A stretch of DNA of 64,000 nucleotides from Kaistella flava (ex Peng et al. 2021) (GCF_015191005.1 NZ_CP040442.1:620001-684000), one strand, 5' to 3'; numbered from the stretch's first letter, positions 21,426 through 30,226 are shown. Numbers and translations are program-made. The notes: a model not told the origin generated them from the sequence alone.

Positions 21426-23210
21426 TTATTTAATTAATAGAATAATCGATTCAGAATTGACGATGTATTCCTCGCTTTTATTCGGTGCCGTATTTCGAAG
21501 TACTGAATCAAACATCATTTTAATTTCATACTTTCCAATCACTTTGGTTATGAAAAGTTCATCAACTAATTGTTCTCCGTCTTTAGGTGCATTGTCAAAT
21601 AGTTGCTTAAGTTCAGGAAGCAAGTTGATTCGCTCTCCATTTAAAGCCAAATTAAATTCAGATTTTAAAATAGTTCCAGGCGCATCCAACTGAAAGAGAT
21701 TATTTTCAAATGTAAAACTAGTGTTATGATTATAATCTACTTTGTACAGTTGTCTGTATTTAGAAATATCAGCCGAAAAAGCTTTTGAAGATATTCTTAC
21801 ACTACGGTAATTTCTATTGTTCGCCTCATTAACCTCAGTTACGGATTTAAATTCATCTCTAATGCTGGCAAATTTGTAAGTCTCGTTACTCGCTAAATCT
21901 TTATTAAATCTTTTTTTAACGTCAGCAGGAAGTAAATTTGATAAGAAATCAGTCTCATTCCTTTTTGCCAGAAAATTAAATTTATTAGCGATATCATCTG
22001 CAACGGCACTCGAAATTTCTTTATTAAATTTGATTTTGCCATTCTCCAAAATATTTTTCTGACTAACTAATTTCATCAATTCGTTTTTCTGACTTCTTTT
22101 AGCGACTGAAAAAGTATTCAAATAAGGTAAAGCCAGAGAAAATAAACCAAAGATAAATAAGGTTATCGGTACGAATTTGATACTTTGTTTGCGAATGAAG
22201 ATGAAATAAAGTACAACGGTCGTTAACCAAATTGCCAATATCAAGACGAAATATCTTGGTTCTGTATAACCATATTCTAAAATACGGGTAAAGATGGCAA
22301 CAAATAATAGAATAATTAAAGGGGCCAGTGTATAATAGAAAATTTTAGAAAAAATCTTAACCCATGATTTGGTAGAATTTTCTTTCAACGGATGCACCAG
22401 AAGCAAAGCAAGAATTCCAACAACTGAATAGGCGAGGATCAAATAGGAAACCCAACCTCTCGGTAATTCCCAATTGATCAAGATTTTCGCAGAATAAAAA
22501 TAAAGAATTACCGCATAGATAAGGAGAAGTGGAATTAAAATATATTGCGTAAAAAACTTGAGAATAACCGGATATTCACTATTTTTTTCTAAATAAGATA
22601 ATCCCTTCTCATTAAAGAGAAGAAAAATCAGACAGCTTCCGAAAATGGATAGGAAAATGAACGTATAAGAATAGTAACGACCATTAAAATTAAAATCGAA
22701 AAGTTTATCGACGGCTAATATTGCCAACATCATTCCGCCAGTTAAAATGCCTGTAAATATTATGGTTAGGAAGAAGTTGATAAATAGATTCTTATTGTAT
22801 TGCCAAAAATTTTGTTCTTTATTTTCCCCAATAAAAGGAATGAAAGAAACGAATAAATGTGATAACAAAAATGTTGGTATCAGAAGATAAGCGTAAACCT
22901 CAGTAAACTGTTTTTCACTGGATGGAAGTAGAAAATAAAAAAGAACCAGGAAAATAATTCCTAATAGTTGCAAGAAAACTTCTTTACCGATTCGCTGTGC
23001 AAGCATCTTTAAGGCAAACATTAACGAAATTCCCAGGGAAGCGACTAAGCTAAATTTCAAATAGAAAAATAAATATTCCCTGTTTACAAAATCGTTGTTG
23101 ACGTAAAACATCATCGAAACTGCGCCGATAAATGCCATTGTCAATACCATCGGATATTCCCGAATTACCGCCTCCGTTTTACCAAAGACTTCTTTGAATT
23201 TTTTTACCAT
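21426..23210 (-). CDS. DUF4153-type multi-pass membrane protein
   Basis: A 594-residue inner-membrane protein. About twelve hydrophobic segments cover residues 20-375, including Leu-Thr-Gly-Gly-Met-Met-Leu-Ala-Ile near 155 and a Trp-Glu-Leu-Pro-Arg-Gly-Trp loop near 250. They are followed by a soluble C-terminal region of about 200 residues rich in Lys and Asn. The overall layout and the Arg-Gly-Trp-Val-Ser-Tyr-Leu motif fit the DUF4153 family as I remember it. Function is unknown. It is the last of three minus-strand genes (PAP2, BlaI-like, this one) separated by 6 and 57 bases, so it is probably in an operon with a transcriptional repressor. Confidence 0.65.
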   Translation of the reverse strand: MVKKFKEVFGKTEAVIREYPMVLTMAFIGAVSMMFYVNNDFVNREYLFFYLKFSLVASLGISLMFALKMLAQRIGKEVFLQLLGIIFLVLFYFLLPSSEKQFTEVYAYLLIPTFLLSHLFVSFIPFIGENKEQNFWQYNKNLFINFFLTIIFTGILTGGMMLAILAVDKLFDFNFNGRYYSYTFIFLSIFGSCLIFLLFNEKGLSYLEKNSEYPVILKFFTQYILIPLLLIYAVILYFYSAKILINWELPRGWVSYLILAYSVVGILALLLVHPLKENSTKSWVKIFSKIFYYTLAPLIILLFVAIFTRILEYGYTEPRYFVLILAIWLTTVVLYFIFIRKQSIKFVPITLFIFGLFSLALPYLNTFSVAKRSQKNELMKLVSQKNILENGKIKFNKEISSAVADDIANKFNFLAKRNETDFLSNLLPADVKKRFNKDLASNETYKFASIRDEFKSVTEVNEANNRNYRSVRISSKAFSADISKYRQLYKVDYNHNTSFTFENNLFQLDAPGTILKSEFNLALNGERINLLPELKQLFDNAPKDGEQLVDELFITKVIGKYEIKMMFDSVLRNTAPNKSEEYIVNSESIILLIK

Positions 23211-23267
23211 TTTAAATTTTTATTGAGGAATTAGAAATGAAAAATATTATTGAAGTCTTTGCAGGAA

Positions 23268-23756
23268 CTATTTATTCTTCTTTTTATTTTTCTTTTTGTC
23301 GTCCTTTTCTTTTTTCTTTTTCTTCTTTTTGGGTGCTGTAATATCATTTAAGAATTCAGTCAGTTCTGATTCCTCTTCCTTTTCGTGAGTTGGAAATACA
23401 GTCGTTTTTATGTCAAAAGATTGCTCTAAATCAGAACTTTTAAGAAGATTTTCATCAAGAAGTAATTTGACAAGTTCAGAAGCTGAGTTATTAAAATAGT
23501 CTTCCAGAAAAATCCTTAATAAATATTTTCTATAATCTTCAAATGGAATTGCGACCGAATATTGAAAAACACGACCTTCTTTGTGCGTAGTCAGAAATTC
23601 TTTTTCAACCAAGATTTTTAAGAAAGTTGAAATCGTATTTGGATGCGGTTTAGGTTCTGGATATTGCTCAATAATCTCGCGCATATAAGCAGCATCAAGT
23701 CGCCACAAAACATTCATTAAAATTTCTTCGCCCGGAGTCAAATGACTTATTTTCAT
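23268..23756 (-). CDS. BlaI/MecI-family transcriptional repressor with lysine-rich tail
   Basis: A 162-residue protein. Residues 1-80 are a BlaI-type winged helix: Leu-Thr-Pro-Gly-Glu-Glu-Ile-Leu-Met-Asn-Val-Leu-Trp, His-Pro-Asn-Thr-Ile-Ser-Thr-Phe-Leu-Lys as recognition helix, and Glu-Gly-Arg-Val-Phe-Gln-Tyr in the wing. A dimerisation helix region follows (85-115). Unlike normal BlaI (about 120-130 residues), it carries an acidic stretch and then a C-terminal tail of about 22 residues that is almost all Lys. There is no BlaR1/M56 peptidase partner next to it. The tail could add nonspecific DNA contact; that is an inference. It sits 6 bases after the PAP2 gene. Confidence 0.82.
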   Translation of the reverse strand: MKISHLTPGEEILMNVLWRLDAAYMREIIEQYPEPKPHPNTISTFLKILVEKEFLTTHKEGRVFQYSVAIPFEDYRKYLLRIFLEDYFNNSASELVKLLLDENLLKSSDLEQSFDIKTTVFPTHEKEEESELTEFLNDITAPKKKKKKKEKDDKKKNKKKNK

Positions 23757-23762
23757 AATGTA

Positions 23763-24362
23763 TTACTGATTTTGAATATGAGTATAAAGGTAAATAAAAG
23801 AAATGATACTCGCGATAACTGCGCCACTTAGGACTTCTGCCAAACTGTGTCTTCTCAAAACGATTCGGCTGTAGGCGACCGCTATCGTAAAGCCCAGCCA
23901 GATTAAACCGTAAATAGGATTCAAGGTAAACATTAACGCAGCCACAAATATATTTAAAGCAGTGTGCATCGAGCTTTTAATAAAATAATTACTGATTTGC
24001 ATTATTACTAACAATATTAAAAGAAAGAGCAGAACAAAATCAATTCTTTCATACCGTAAATACACAAAATTTAAGTAGGAAATGATTGCTCCCGAGATAA
24101 AAAAGTAAAGACCTTTTCTTTGCTTGCGATCTGAAACATCAGCATCCGTATATTTTTTTGTTTTTACATTATAATAGATCCAGGATGAAATAGGAATAAT
24201 AGTAATTATTAAAATAGGTAAAAAATGGGATAAAGTTTCTTTCAGGGAAAAATTTTGAATACTGTATAACAGGAAATAAATTAATAAAGAATTCATAGGA
24301 TTAAAGAAATCCGAGATGTATTTTGAAATTTTCAGGACGAAAGAAGAAGGAGTTTTTAGCAT
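23763..24362 (-). CDS. PAP2-superfamily membrane phosphatase-like protein
   Basis: A 199-residue protein with five or six membrane segments and the three PAP2 phosphatase motifs in reduced form. These are Asp-Val-Ser-Asp-Arg-Lys-Gln-Arg-Lys near 75, Ser-Ser-Met-His-Thr-Ala near 130, and Ser-Arg-Ile-Val-Leu-Arg-Arg-His-Ser-Leu-Ala-Glu near 165. His in motif 2 and Arg and His in motif 3 are the catalytic residues. Such enzymes dephosphorylate isoprenoid or phospholipid pyrophosphates at the membrane. The first motif departs from the usual Lys-x6-Arg-Pro, so activity is likely but not certain. It starts a three-gene minus-strand run. Confidence 0.78.
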   Translation of the reverse strand: MLKTPSSFVLKISKYISDFFNPMNSLLIYFLLYSIQNFSLKETLSHFLPILIITIIPISSWIYYNVKTKKYTDADVSDRKQRKGLYFFISGAIISYLNFVYLRYERIDFVLLFLLILLVIMQISNYFIKSSMHTALNIFVAALMFTLNPIYGLIWLGFTIAVAYSRIVLRRHSLAEVLSGAVIASIISFIYLYTHIQNQ

Positions 24363-24532
24363 AAATTCTGTTATACTTTCAAAAGTAATATTTTTTAATG
24401 ACTAAAATCAGAACAATGTTTTCTTATGCTACCAATAAAGACAAAGTTTTTTGTTATTTTTGCTAAATATTTCCAACAAACATAAAATCGAGAGGTTATA
24501 TGTTGTTTCAAAAAAATAGCAAAAGTTAGCAC

Positions 24533-25537
24533 ATGAAAGAATTTTCGCAAGAGGTCTACCTGAAGTGGTACGAAGAAATGACAATGTGGAGAAGGTTTGA
24601 AGACAAATGCCGTTCTCTTTATCTTAAACAAAAAATCAGAGGATTTTTACATTTATATAACGGTCAGGAAGCGATTCCTGCAGGTTTTACTCATGCTATG
24701 GATTTATCCAAAGACAGTATGATTACAGCGTATCGTTGTCACATTCATCCAATGGCGATGGGTGTAGATCCGAAAAGAATTTTGGCAGAACTGTGTGGTA
24801 AAGCTACAGGAACTTCAGGAGGAATGGGTGGTTCTATGCACATTTTCAGCAAAGAACACCGTTTTTATGGTGGTCACGGTATTGTTGGAGGTCAGATTCC
24901 ATTAGGAGCAGGAATTGCTTTTGGTGATAAATACTTCGACAGAAAAGCAGTGAATATCTGTTTCTTTGGAGATGGAGCTGCGAGACAGGGATCTCTTCAT
25001 GAGACTTTCAACATGGCAATGAACTGGAAACTTCCGGTAGTTTTTGTTGTAGAAAATAACGGATATGCAATGGGAACTTCTGTAAAAAGAACTGCTAACC
25101 ATGAAGATATTTATAAATTAGGATTAGGTTATGAAATGCCTTGTCTTGCTGTAGATGCAATGGATCCTGAGAAAGTAGCAGAAGCTGCTTTTGAAGCCAT
25201 CGAAAGAGCAAGAAGAGGAGATGGACCAACTTTCATCGAAGCAAGAACATACCGTTTCAGAGGACACTCTATGTCTGATGCAGAACCGTACAGAAGTAAA
25301 GAAGAAGTTGCTGAATACAAAAAAGAAGATCCTATCGAAATCGTAAAGAAAAGAATCTTAGATAATAACTGGGCGACTCAGGACGAATTAACGGCAATTG
25401 AAGATAAATCTAAAGATTTCGTTGAAGAATGTGTAGAGTTTATGGAAAATTCTCCTTATCCTGATTTAGATAAAGTTTATGACTACGTCTATGCTCAGGA
25501 AGATTATCCTTTCATCAATAAATTAGAAAATAACTAA
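24533..25537 (+). CDS. pdhA: Pyruvate dehydrogenase E1 component, alpha subunit
   Basis: A 334-residue E1 alpha subunit. It has the thiamine diphosphate motif Gly-Asp-Gly-Ala-Ala-Arg-Gln-Gly through Val-Val-Glu-Asn-Asn, the early Thr-Ala-Tyr-Arg-Cys-His and Gly-Gly-Met-Gly-Gly-Ser-Met-His, and the phosphorylation-loop-like Tyr-Arg-Phe-Arg-Gly-His-Ser-Met-Ser-Asp. With E1 beta it decarboxylates pyruvate and hands the acetyl group to lipoylated E2. E2 is encoded 74 bases downstream, but the beta subunit is not in between and must lie elsewhere. A TATTTTTG box at 24455-24462 is a candidate -7 promoter, giving a leader of about 65 bases. Confidence 0.95.
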   Translation: MKEFSQEVYLKWYEEMTMWRRFEDKCRSLYLKQKIRGFLHLYNGQEAIPAGFTHAMDLSKDSMITAYRCHIHPMAMGVDPKRILAELCGKATGTSGGMGGSMHIFSKEHRFYGGHGIVGGQIPLGAGIAFGDKYFDRKAVNICFFGDGAARQGSLHETFNMAMNWKLPVVFVVENNGYAMGTSVKRTANHEDIYKLGLGYEMPCLAVDAMDPEKVAEAAFEAIERARRGDGPTFIEARTYRFRGHSMSDAEPYRSKEEVAEYKKEDPIEIVKKRILDNNWATQDELTAIEDKSKDFVEECVEFMENSPYPDLDKVYDYVYAQEDYPFINKLENN

Positions 25538-25550
25538 AAATAATTCATTT

Positions 25551-25581
25551 GAAATCTGATTTTTTATTAAAGTCAGATTTC
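25551..25581 (+). terminator. Hairpin between pdhA and pdhC
   Basis: GAAATCTGA pairs perfectly with TCAGATTTC (9 bp, 13-base loop). A weakly T-rich tail follows, so it may be a leaky terminator or mRNA-stability element inside the operon. Confidence 0.45.
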
Positions 25582-25611
25582 ATTTATTGAATCTAAAAAT
25601 AATAAAATATT

Positions 25612-27243
25612 ATGGCAGAAGTGATTACAATGCCCCGTCTTTCAGACACGATGACGGACGGTAAAGTGGCGAAATGGCACAAGAAAGTAGGAGACGCAGT
25701 AAAAGAAGGAGATATCTTAGCCGAAATCGAAACTGACAAAGCCGTACAGGATTTTGAATCAGAATTTAACGGGACCTTATTATATATTGGTACAGAAGAA
25801 GGTGGTTCATCACCTGTAGATTCTGTATTGGCAATTATTGGAAATCAAGGTGAAGATATTTCTTCATTAATCGGTGGAAACTCTGAAGCTGCGGTTTCTG
25901 AAAAAGCCGAAGAAAAGAAAACTGAAGAACAACCTGCTGCAGAAACTCAATCTACAAGTACTGAAGAAATTCCTGCTGGTGTTGAAGTAATCACAATGCC
26001 AAGGCTTTCTGATACGATGACTGAAGGGAAAGTTGCAAAATGGCATTTCAAAGTTGGTGATACTGTAAAAGAAGGTGATGTTTTAGCAGAGATTGAAACC
26101 GATAAAGCAGTTCAGGATTTTGAATCAGAAGTGAATGGAACTTTACTTTACACGAGCGTTGGCGAAGGTGAAGCAAGTCCGGTTGATACGGTGTTAGCAA
26201 TCATTGGACCTGCAGGAACAGATGTTTCTGGTCTTACTTCAGGTGGAGTGAAAAAAGCAGATTCAAAAGCTGCCACTGAAAAACCTTCAGAAAATATTTC
26301 CGCTTCTGAAAATACACCAACACAAACTGTAGAAAATTCATCTACTGAAAGATTAGCGATTTCTCCTTTGGCTAAAAAAATGGCCGCAGATAAAGGAATT
26401 GATGTACGTTCTTTAAAAGGTAGTGGTGAAAACGGCAGAATTGTAAGAAAGGATATTGAGAATTATCAGCCAAGTGCTGCTGCTTCGACACCAGCGAAGC
26501 AAGAAGTTTCAAGTTCTGCTGCAGTTGCTGCTCCGGCGCAGGTTGCTATGAATTTCGTTCAGGGTGAAGATTCTGAAACACCAAATTCTCAAGTAAGAAA
26601 TATTATTGCAAAACGTCTTTCTGAAAGTAAATTTACAGCTCCGCATTATTATTTGATCGTAGAAATCAATATGGATAAAGCGATTGAAGCGAGAAAAGAA
26701 ATTAACTCTTTACCAGATACTAAGATTTCATTTAATGATATGATTATTAAAGCAACTGCGATGGCTTTAAGAAAACATCCACAAGTGAATTCTACCTGGA
26801 AAGAGGATAAAATCATTCACCACGGAAATATTAACGTAGGTGTTGCTGTTGCAATTCCTGATGGATTAGTGGTTCCTGTATTGAAAAATGCAGATCAAAT
26901 GAATTATAATCAAATTTCTGCAGGTGTAAAAGATATGGGTGGAAGAGCTAAATCCAAAGGTCTGAAAGCGAATGAAATGGAAGGTTCTACTTTCTCTGTT
27001 TCTAACTTAGGAATGTTTGGTATTGAAACTTTTACGTCAATTATCAACCAACCGAACTCTGCGATTCTTTCTGTAGGAGCAATTGTTGAAAAACCAATTG
27101 TGAAAAATGGTCAAATTGTGGTAGGAAATACGATGAAACTTTCTTTGGCATGTGACCATAGAGTAGTTGATGGTGCTACCGGAGCGCAATTCTTACAAAC
27201 ACTAAGAACATATTTAGAACAACCTTTATCTTTACTTTTGTAA
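25612..27243 (+). CDS. pdhC: Pyruvate dehydrogenase E2 (dihydrolipoamide acetyltransferase), two lipoyl domains
   Basis: A 543-residue E2. It has two near-identical lipoyl domains (1-78 and about 124-202), each with the lipoylated lysine in Glu-Thr-Asp-Lys-Ala (Lys43 and about Lys165). Both are followed by Glu/Ala/Thr-rich linkers. A peripheral-subunit-binding domain lies near 245-283 (Ser-Pro-Leu-Ala-Lys-Lys-Met-Ala). The catalytic domain is about 320-543, with Asp-His-Arg-Val-Val-Asp-Gly containing the active-site histidine near 515. It transfers acetyl to CoA and forms the complex core. The two lipoyl segments are a tandem duplication that has diverged at synonymous sites. It is co-oriented with pdhA and ends at a strong terminator. 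Confidence 0.95.
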   Translation: MAEVITMPRLSDTMTDGKVAKWHKKVGDAVKEGDILAEIETDKAVQDFESEFNGTLLYIGTEEGGSSPVDSVLAIIGNQGEDISSLIGGNSEAAVSEKAEEKKTEEQPAAETQSTSTEEIPAGVEVITMPRLSDTMTEGKVAKWHFKVGDTVKEGDVLAEIETDKAVQDFESEVNGTLLYTSVGEGEASPVDTVLAIIGPAGTDVSGLTSGGVKKADSKAATEKPSENISASENTPTQTVENSSTERLAISPLAKKMAADKGIDVRSLKGSGENGRIVRKDIENYQPSAAASTPAKQEVSSSAAVAAPAQVAMNFVQGEDSETPNSQVRNIIAKRLSESKFTAPHYYLIVEINMDKAIEARKEINSLPDTKISFNDMIIKATAMALRKHPQVNSTWKEDKIIHHGNINVGVAVAIPDGLVVPVLKNADQMNYNQISAGVKDMGGRAKSKGLKANEMEGSTFSVSNLGMFGIETFTSIINQPNSAILSVGAIVEKPIVKNGQIVVGNTMKLSLACDHRVVDGATGAQFLQTLRTYLEQPLSLLL

Positions 27244-27269
27244 GAAAGAGTTAATTCTATTTTAATAAT

Positions 27270-27303
27270 AACCTTTCAGCATTTATCTGCTGAAAGGTTT
27301 TTT
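27270..27303 (+). terminator. Terminator after pdhC
   Basis: AACCTTTCAGCA pairs perfectly with TGCTGAAAGGTT (12 bp, 6-base loop), followed by T. Confidence 0.9.
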
Positions 27304-27350
27304 AATTCTAAAACTAAAAGATATTTGCTAGTAATTTAACTCAAATTCAC

Positions 27351-27358
27351 TATTTTTG
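27351..27358 (+). promoter_or_regulatory. -7 promoter box immediately before lolD
   Basis: TATTTTTG, a perfect TAnnTTTG match, only 5 bases before the ATG at 27364. A TTTG lies 23 bases upstream (longer than the usual 19). A transcript from here would be leaderless. Confidence 0.5.
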
Positions 27359-27363
27359 AAACC

Positions 27364-28032
27364 ATGATTAAAGCGCGTAATATTCATAAATCCTACGGTG
27401 ATTTAGAAGTGTTGAAAGGAGTTGATGTTCACATTTTAGAAGGTGAAGTAGTTTCGATCGTCGGTGAATCCGGCGCCGGGAAATCAACTTTATTACAAAT
27501 TCTTGGAACACTTGATAAGCCGACTAATCCTAAACATTTTGACACTCAAATCGAATTGGCAGGGCAGTCTTTTATCAATATGAGTGATCGTCAATTGTCG
27601 AAATTTAGAAATGAAAATATTGGATTTGTTTTTCAATACCATCAACTTTTGCCTGAATTTACAGCTTTAGAAAATGTTTTATTGCCAACGAGAATTGCGG
27701 GTAAAAATGAGAAAGAATCGATTGATAAAGCCTATTCACTTTTTGAAGATTTAAATATTGCCCACAGAATTCATCATCGACCGAATCAGATGTCAGGTGG
27801 TGAAGCACAAAGGACGGCCGTAGCAAGAGCGTTGATTAATTCTCCAAAAATTATTTTCGCAGATGAACCCACGGGAAATTTAGATTCTAAAAATGCCGAC
27901 GATTTACATCAACTTTTCTTTGATTTAAGAGATAAATACCATCAAACTTTTGTAATTGTAACTCACAATATTCATCTTGCCGATACTACTGATCGCAAAC
28001 TGGTGATGAAAGACGGACAGATTATTTATTAG
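27364..28032 (+). CDS. lolD: ABC transporter ATPase, LolD-like
   Basis: A 222-residue ABC ATPase of the LolD/MacB branch. Walker A is Gly-Glu-Ser-Gly-Ala-Gly-Lys-Ser-Thr, the Q-loop Val-Phe-Gln-Tyr-His-Gln-Leu-Leu-Pro-Glu-Phe, the signature Met-Ser-Gly-Gly-Glu-Ala-Gln-Arg, Walker B Ile-Ile-Phe-Ala-Asp-Glu-Pro-Thr-Gly-Asn-Leu-Asp, and the switch His is in Val-Thr-His-Asn. The Q-loop wording is typical of LolD, which powers release of lipoproteins from the inner membrane together with LolC/E. No permease gene is adjacent, so LolD is the likely but not certain member. The ATG lies right after a promoter box. Confidence 0.85.
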   Translation: MIKARNIHKSYGDLEVLKGVDVHILEGEVVSIVGESGAGKSTLLQILGTLDKPTNPKHFDTQIELAGQSFINMSDRQLSKFRNENIGFVFQYHQLLPEFTALENVLLPTRIAGKNEKESIDKAYSLFEDLNIAHRIHHRPNQMSGGEAQRTAVARALINSPKIIFADEPTGNLDSKNADDLHQLFFDLRDKYHQTFVIVTHNIHLADTTDRKLVMKDGQIIY

Positions 28033-28106
28033 TGCTGATTTTTTAAGAAAATGACAATCGGTTTATTTTTCTTAAATTTAAAAGTTAATTCTGAAAATTC
28101 TGTGGT

Positions 28107-28784
28107 ATGTCAATTAAATATCTGGCTGAAGACGATCGACCGAGAGAGAAATTTTTATTAAAAGGTAAAAATTCACTTTCAGATGCAGAATTGTTGGCGA
28201 TCATCATGGGCAGCGGAAACAGAGAAGATTCAGCCGTAGAGTTAGGAAGGAAAATTCTAACTTCTGTCGGGAATAATTGGCATAATTTATCTCTATTGCA
28301 AATTTCAGATTTAATGAAATTTAAAGGAATAGGAGAGGCAAAGGCCATTTCAATTGCGGTAGCGCTCGAAATTGGCAGAAGAAGAGCGGCGCAAGAAGTT
28401 CCTGAAAAAGTGCAGGTAACCAGCAGCAAAGAAAGTTATAAAGTATTGATGCCTTATTTATCTGATTTGCAAACCGAAGAATTTTGGGCGATTTACCTTA
28501 ATCAAAATAACAGAATTTTAGGAAAAAGTAAATTATCTTCCGGCGGAATTAATCAATCGGTTGTTGATGTACGAATTCTTTTTAAAACCGCTTTAGAGCA
28601 TCTCGCTACAGGAATAATCATTGCTCATAATCATCCTTCAGGGAATTTGAAACCTAGTTCAGAAGACCTCAAAATCACCAAACAAATCGCAGAAGCAGGA
28701 AAAATTTTAAATATCCAATTGCTGGATCACTTGATTATTGCGCAAAATGCTTATTTAAGTTTTGCAGACGAAAATTTATTATGA
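28107..28784 (+). CDS. radC: RadC/JAMM-domain protein
   Basis: A 225-residue RadC-family protein. It has an N-terminal helix-hairpin-helix region (Gly-Ile-Gly-Glu-Ala-Lys-Ala near 75) and a C-terminal JAB/MPN domain. The metal site is His-Asn-His-Pro-Ser-Gly-Asn, with Asp in Leu-Leu-Asp-His-Leu and an upstream Glu. Once called a DNA repair protein, its true role is unsettled; the JAMM site implies metal-dependent peptidase or related activity. It overlaps the next gene by four bases (ATGA), a translational-coupling arrangement. Confidence 0.92.
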   Translation: MSIKYLAEDDRPREKFLLKGKNSLSDAELLAIIMGSGNREDSAVELGRKILTSVGNNWHNLSLLQISDLMKFKGIGEAKAISIAVALEIGRRRAAQEVPEKVQVTSSKESYKVLMPYLSDLQTEEFWAIYLNQNNRILGKSKLSSGGINQSVVDVRILFKTALEHLATGIIIAHNHPSGNLKPSSEDLKITKQIAEAGKILNIQLLDHLIIAQNAYLSFADENLL

Positions 28785-29698
28785 TTAAAAAAGTAAAGTA
28801 CGACAAAATTGATTTCGTTCAATATTCTGAATGTTTAGAAAATGCCTGTCAAAATGCGGATTATGCAGATAAACAATTTTTAGATATCGTATCAAATCGT
28901 CAATGGTTTCTTTTGGTTTATGGAGATTATCAGGCGGTAATGCCAGTTTCTTATTTCCGTAAATTTGGATTGACTTTTATTCTAATGCCAAAAATCTGTC
29001 AGCAATTAGGCGTTTTTTCTAAAGAAGACGATCCTGAAATCAATCAACAATTTTATGATTTTTTAGAAAATAATTTCCTGGTTTTAATTTATGCTTTTAA
29101 CGGTGATAATCAATTTAATATACCTGTTCAAAAGAAAACCTCCTATCTATTACAGAAAGATAATTATCCAACCACTAAGAAAAATTACAGCAGTCACCGA
29201 AGAAGAAATGTTCGGATTATTGGTGATTTGGTTGATAATATTAGTTTAAAAAAAGACTGGAAAGAAGACCATAAACAATTCTTTTTTAAAAATATAAAAG
29301 GAACAAATAAAGACAAAGACGATCAAATTTATTTCGAAATTTTCAAGGAACTTTTAGAAAAAAATATTGGTCATCTTAGAATCCTGGAATTTAAAAATAA
29401 AATTCAATCCTTTGTTTATTTATATGAAGGAAAGAACCGAAGATATCTGAGTTTGTTCATCAATGGATATCCCTTAATCAATCCGAACTTCCCTTCAATA
29501 ATGATTGATCATTGCTTACAAAATTTCATTGAGGACAAAAATTTCGACTTTATGGGCAGTGAAGTTGAGAACGTTGCCAAGTTTAACGAGAGGTTTGGCG
29601 CTATTTCCTACCAATATCCACTTTTGACCAATACTAAGATTACTTTATTGAAAAATTTATGGAAGAAATACAGAATTATCACTAATTTTGCACCGTAG
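28781..29698 (+). CDS. GNAT-fold (FemAB/Acetyltransf_6-like) protein
   Basis: A 305-residue protein translationally coupled to radC. The middle segment (Ser-Ser-His-Arg-Arg-Arg-Asn-Val-Arg-Ile) and the later Tyr-Leu-Ser-Leu-Phe-Ile-Asn-Gly, Asp-Phe-Met-Gly-Ser-Glu and Val-Ala-Lys-Phe-Asn-Glu-Arg-Phe-Gly resemble the GNAT-like halves of FemAB-type acyl or aminoacyl transferases. Such proteins modify peptidoglycan or other cell-surface polymers. It has no signal peptide or membrane segment, so it is cytoplasmic. The exact donor and acceptor are unknown. It is followed 9 bases later by a small membrane protein gene. Confidence 0.6.
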   Translation: MIKKVKYDKIDFVQYSECLENACQNADYADKQFLDIVSNRQWFLLVYGDYQAVMPVSYFRKFGLTFILMPKICQQLGVFSKEDDPEINQQFYDFLENNFLVLIYAFNGDNQFNIPVQKKTSYLLQKDNYPTTKKNYSSHRRRNVRIIGDLVDNISLKKDWKEDHKQFFFKNIKGTNKDKDDQIYFEIFKELLEKNIGHLRILEFKNKIQSFVYLYEGKNRRYLSLFINGYPLINPNFPSIMIDHCLQNFIEDKNFDFMGSEVENVAKFNERFGAISYQYPLLTNTKITLLKNLWKKYRIITNFAP

Positions 29699-29707
29699 AA
29701 AAAACCA

Positions 29708-30217
29708 ATGATAGAATCGCCTTATTTTCCCTATGCATTTGCATTAATAATTGCTGCTCCGTTCTTGATATATACCAGACAATTCGTGTATAATTATATC
29801 AAGCTCAAAAACAAGGAACTCAATTTGTTGACCGTAAAAGGACAATCAGAGCAAAGAATGCATGCTTACGAAAGAATTACCCTTTTCCTGGAAAGAATAA
29901 AGCCAGCGAATTTAGTAACCAAATTTGATGAGAATTTAGAGGCTCATGAATATCTGTTTTTGATCGAAAAAACCATTAATGAAGAATTCGATTATAACGC
30001 ATCTCAACAACTTTATTTAACCAAAAACTCTTGGACTAAAGTTGTGAATTGTAAAAATAATATTCTGCATTTACTTCATAAAACATATGAAAATCTTAGT
30101 AATGAAAGTACATTACAGGATTATAAGACGGTTTTTTTGATGAATTACATAAACGAACAAGATTATATTTTGGCATGTATTGAAGACCTTAGAAAAGAAA
30201 ACTTAATTATAAATTAA
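29708..30217 (+). CDS. Conserved membrane-anchored protein (DUF7935-like)
   Basis: A 169-residue protein with one N-terminal hydrophobic helix (about 6-28) and a soluble helical remainder. The Glu-Gln-Arg-Met-His-Ala-Tyr-Glu-Arg-Ile-Thr-Leu-Phe-Leu-Glu-Arg-Ile segment followed by a Glu-Phe-Asp-Tyr-Asn-Ala-Ser-Gln-Gln stretch matches what I recall of the Bacteroidota DUF7935 family, of unknown function. It lies 9 bases downstream of the GNAT-like gene and 9 bases upstream of ppa, so radC through ppa probably form one transcription unit. Confidence 0.6.
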   Translation: MIESPYFPYAFALIIAAPFLIYTRQFVYNYIKLKNKELNLLTVKGQSEQRMHAYERITLFLERIKPANLVTKFDENLEAHEYLFLIEKTINEEFDYNASQQLYLTKNSWTKVVNCKNNILHLLHKTYENLSNESTLQDYKTVFLMNYINEQDYILACIEDLRKENLIIN

Positions 30218-30226
30218 AATAAAATA

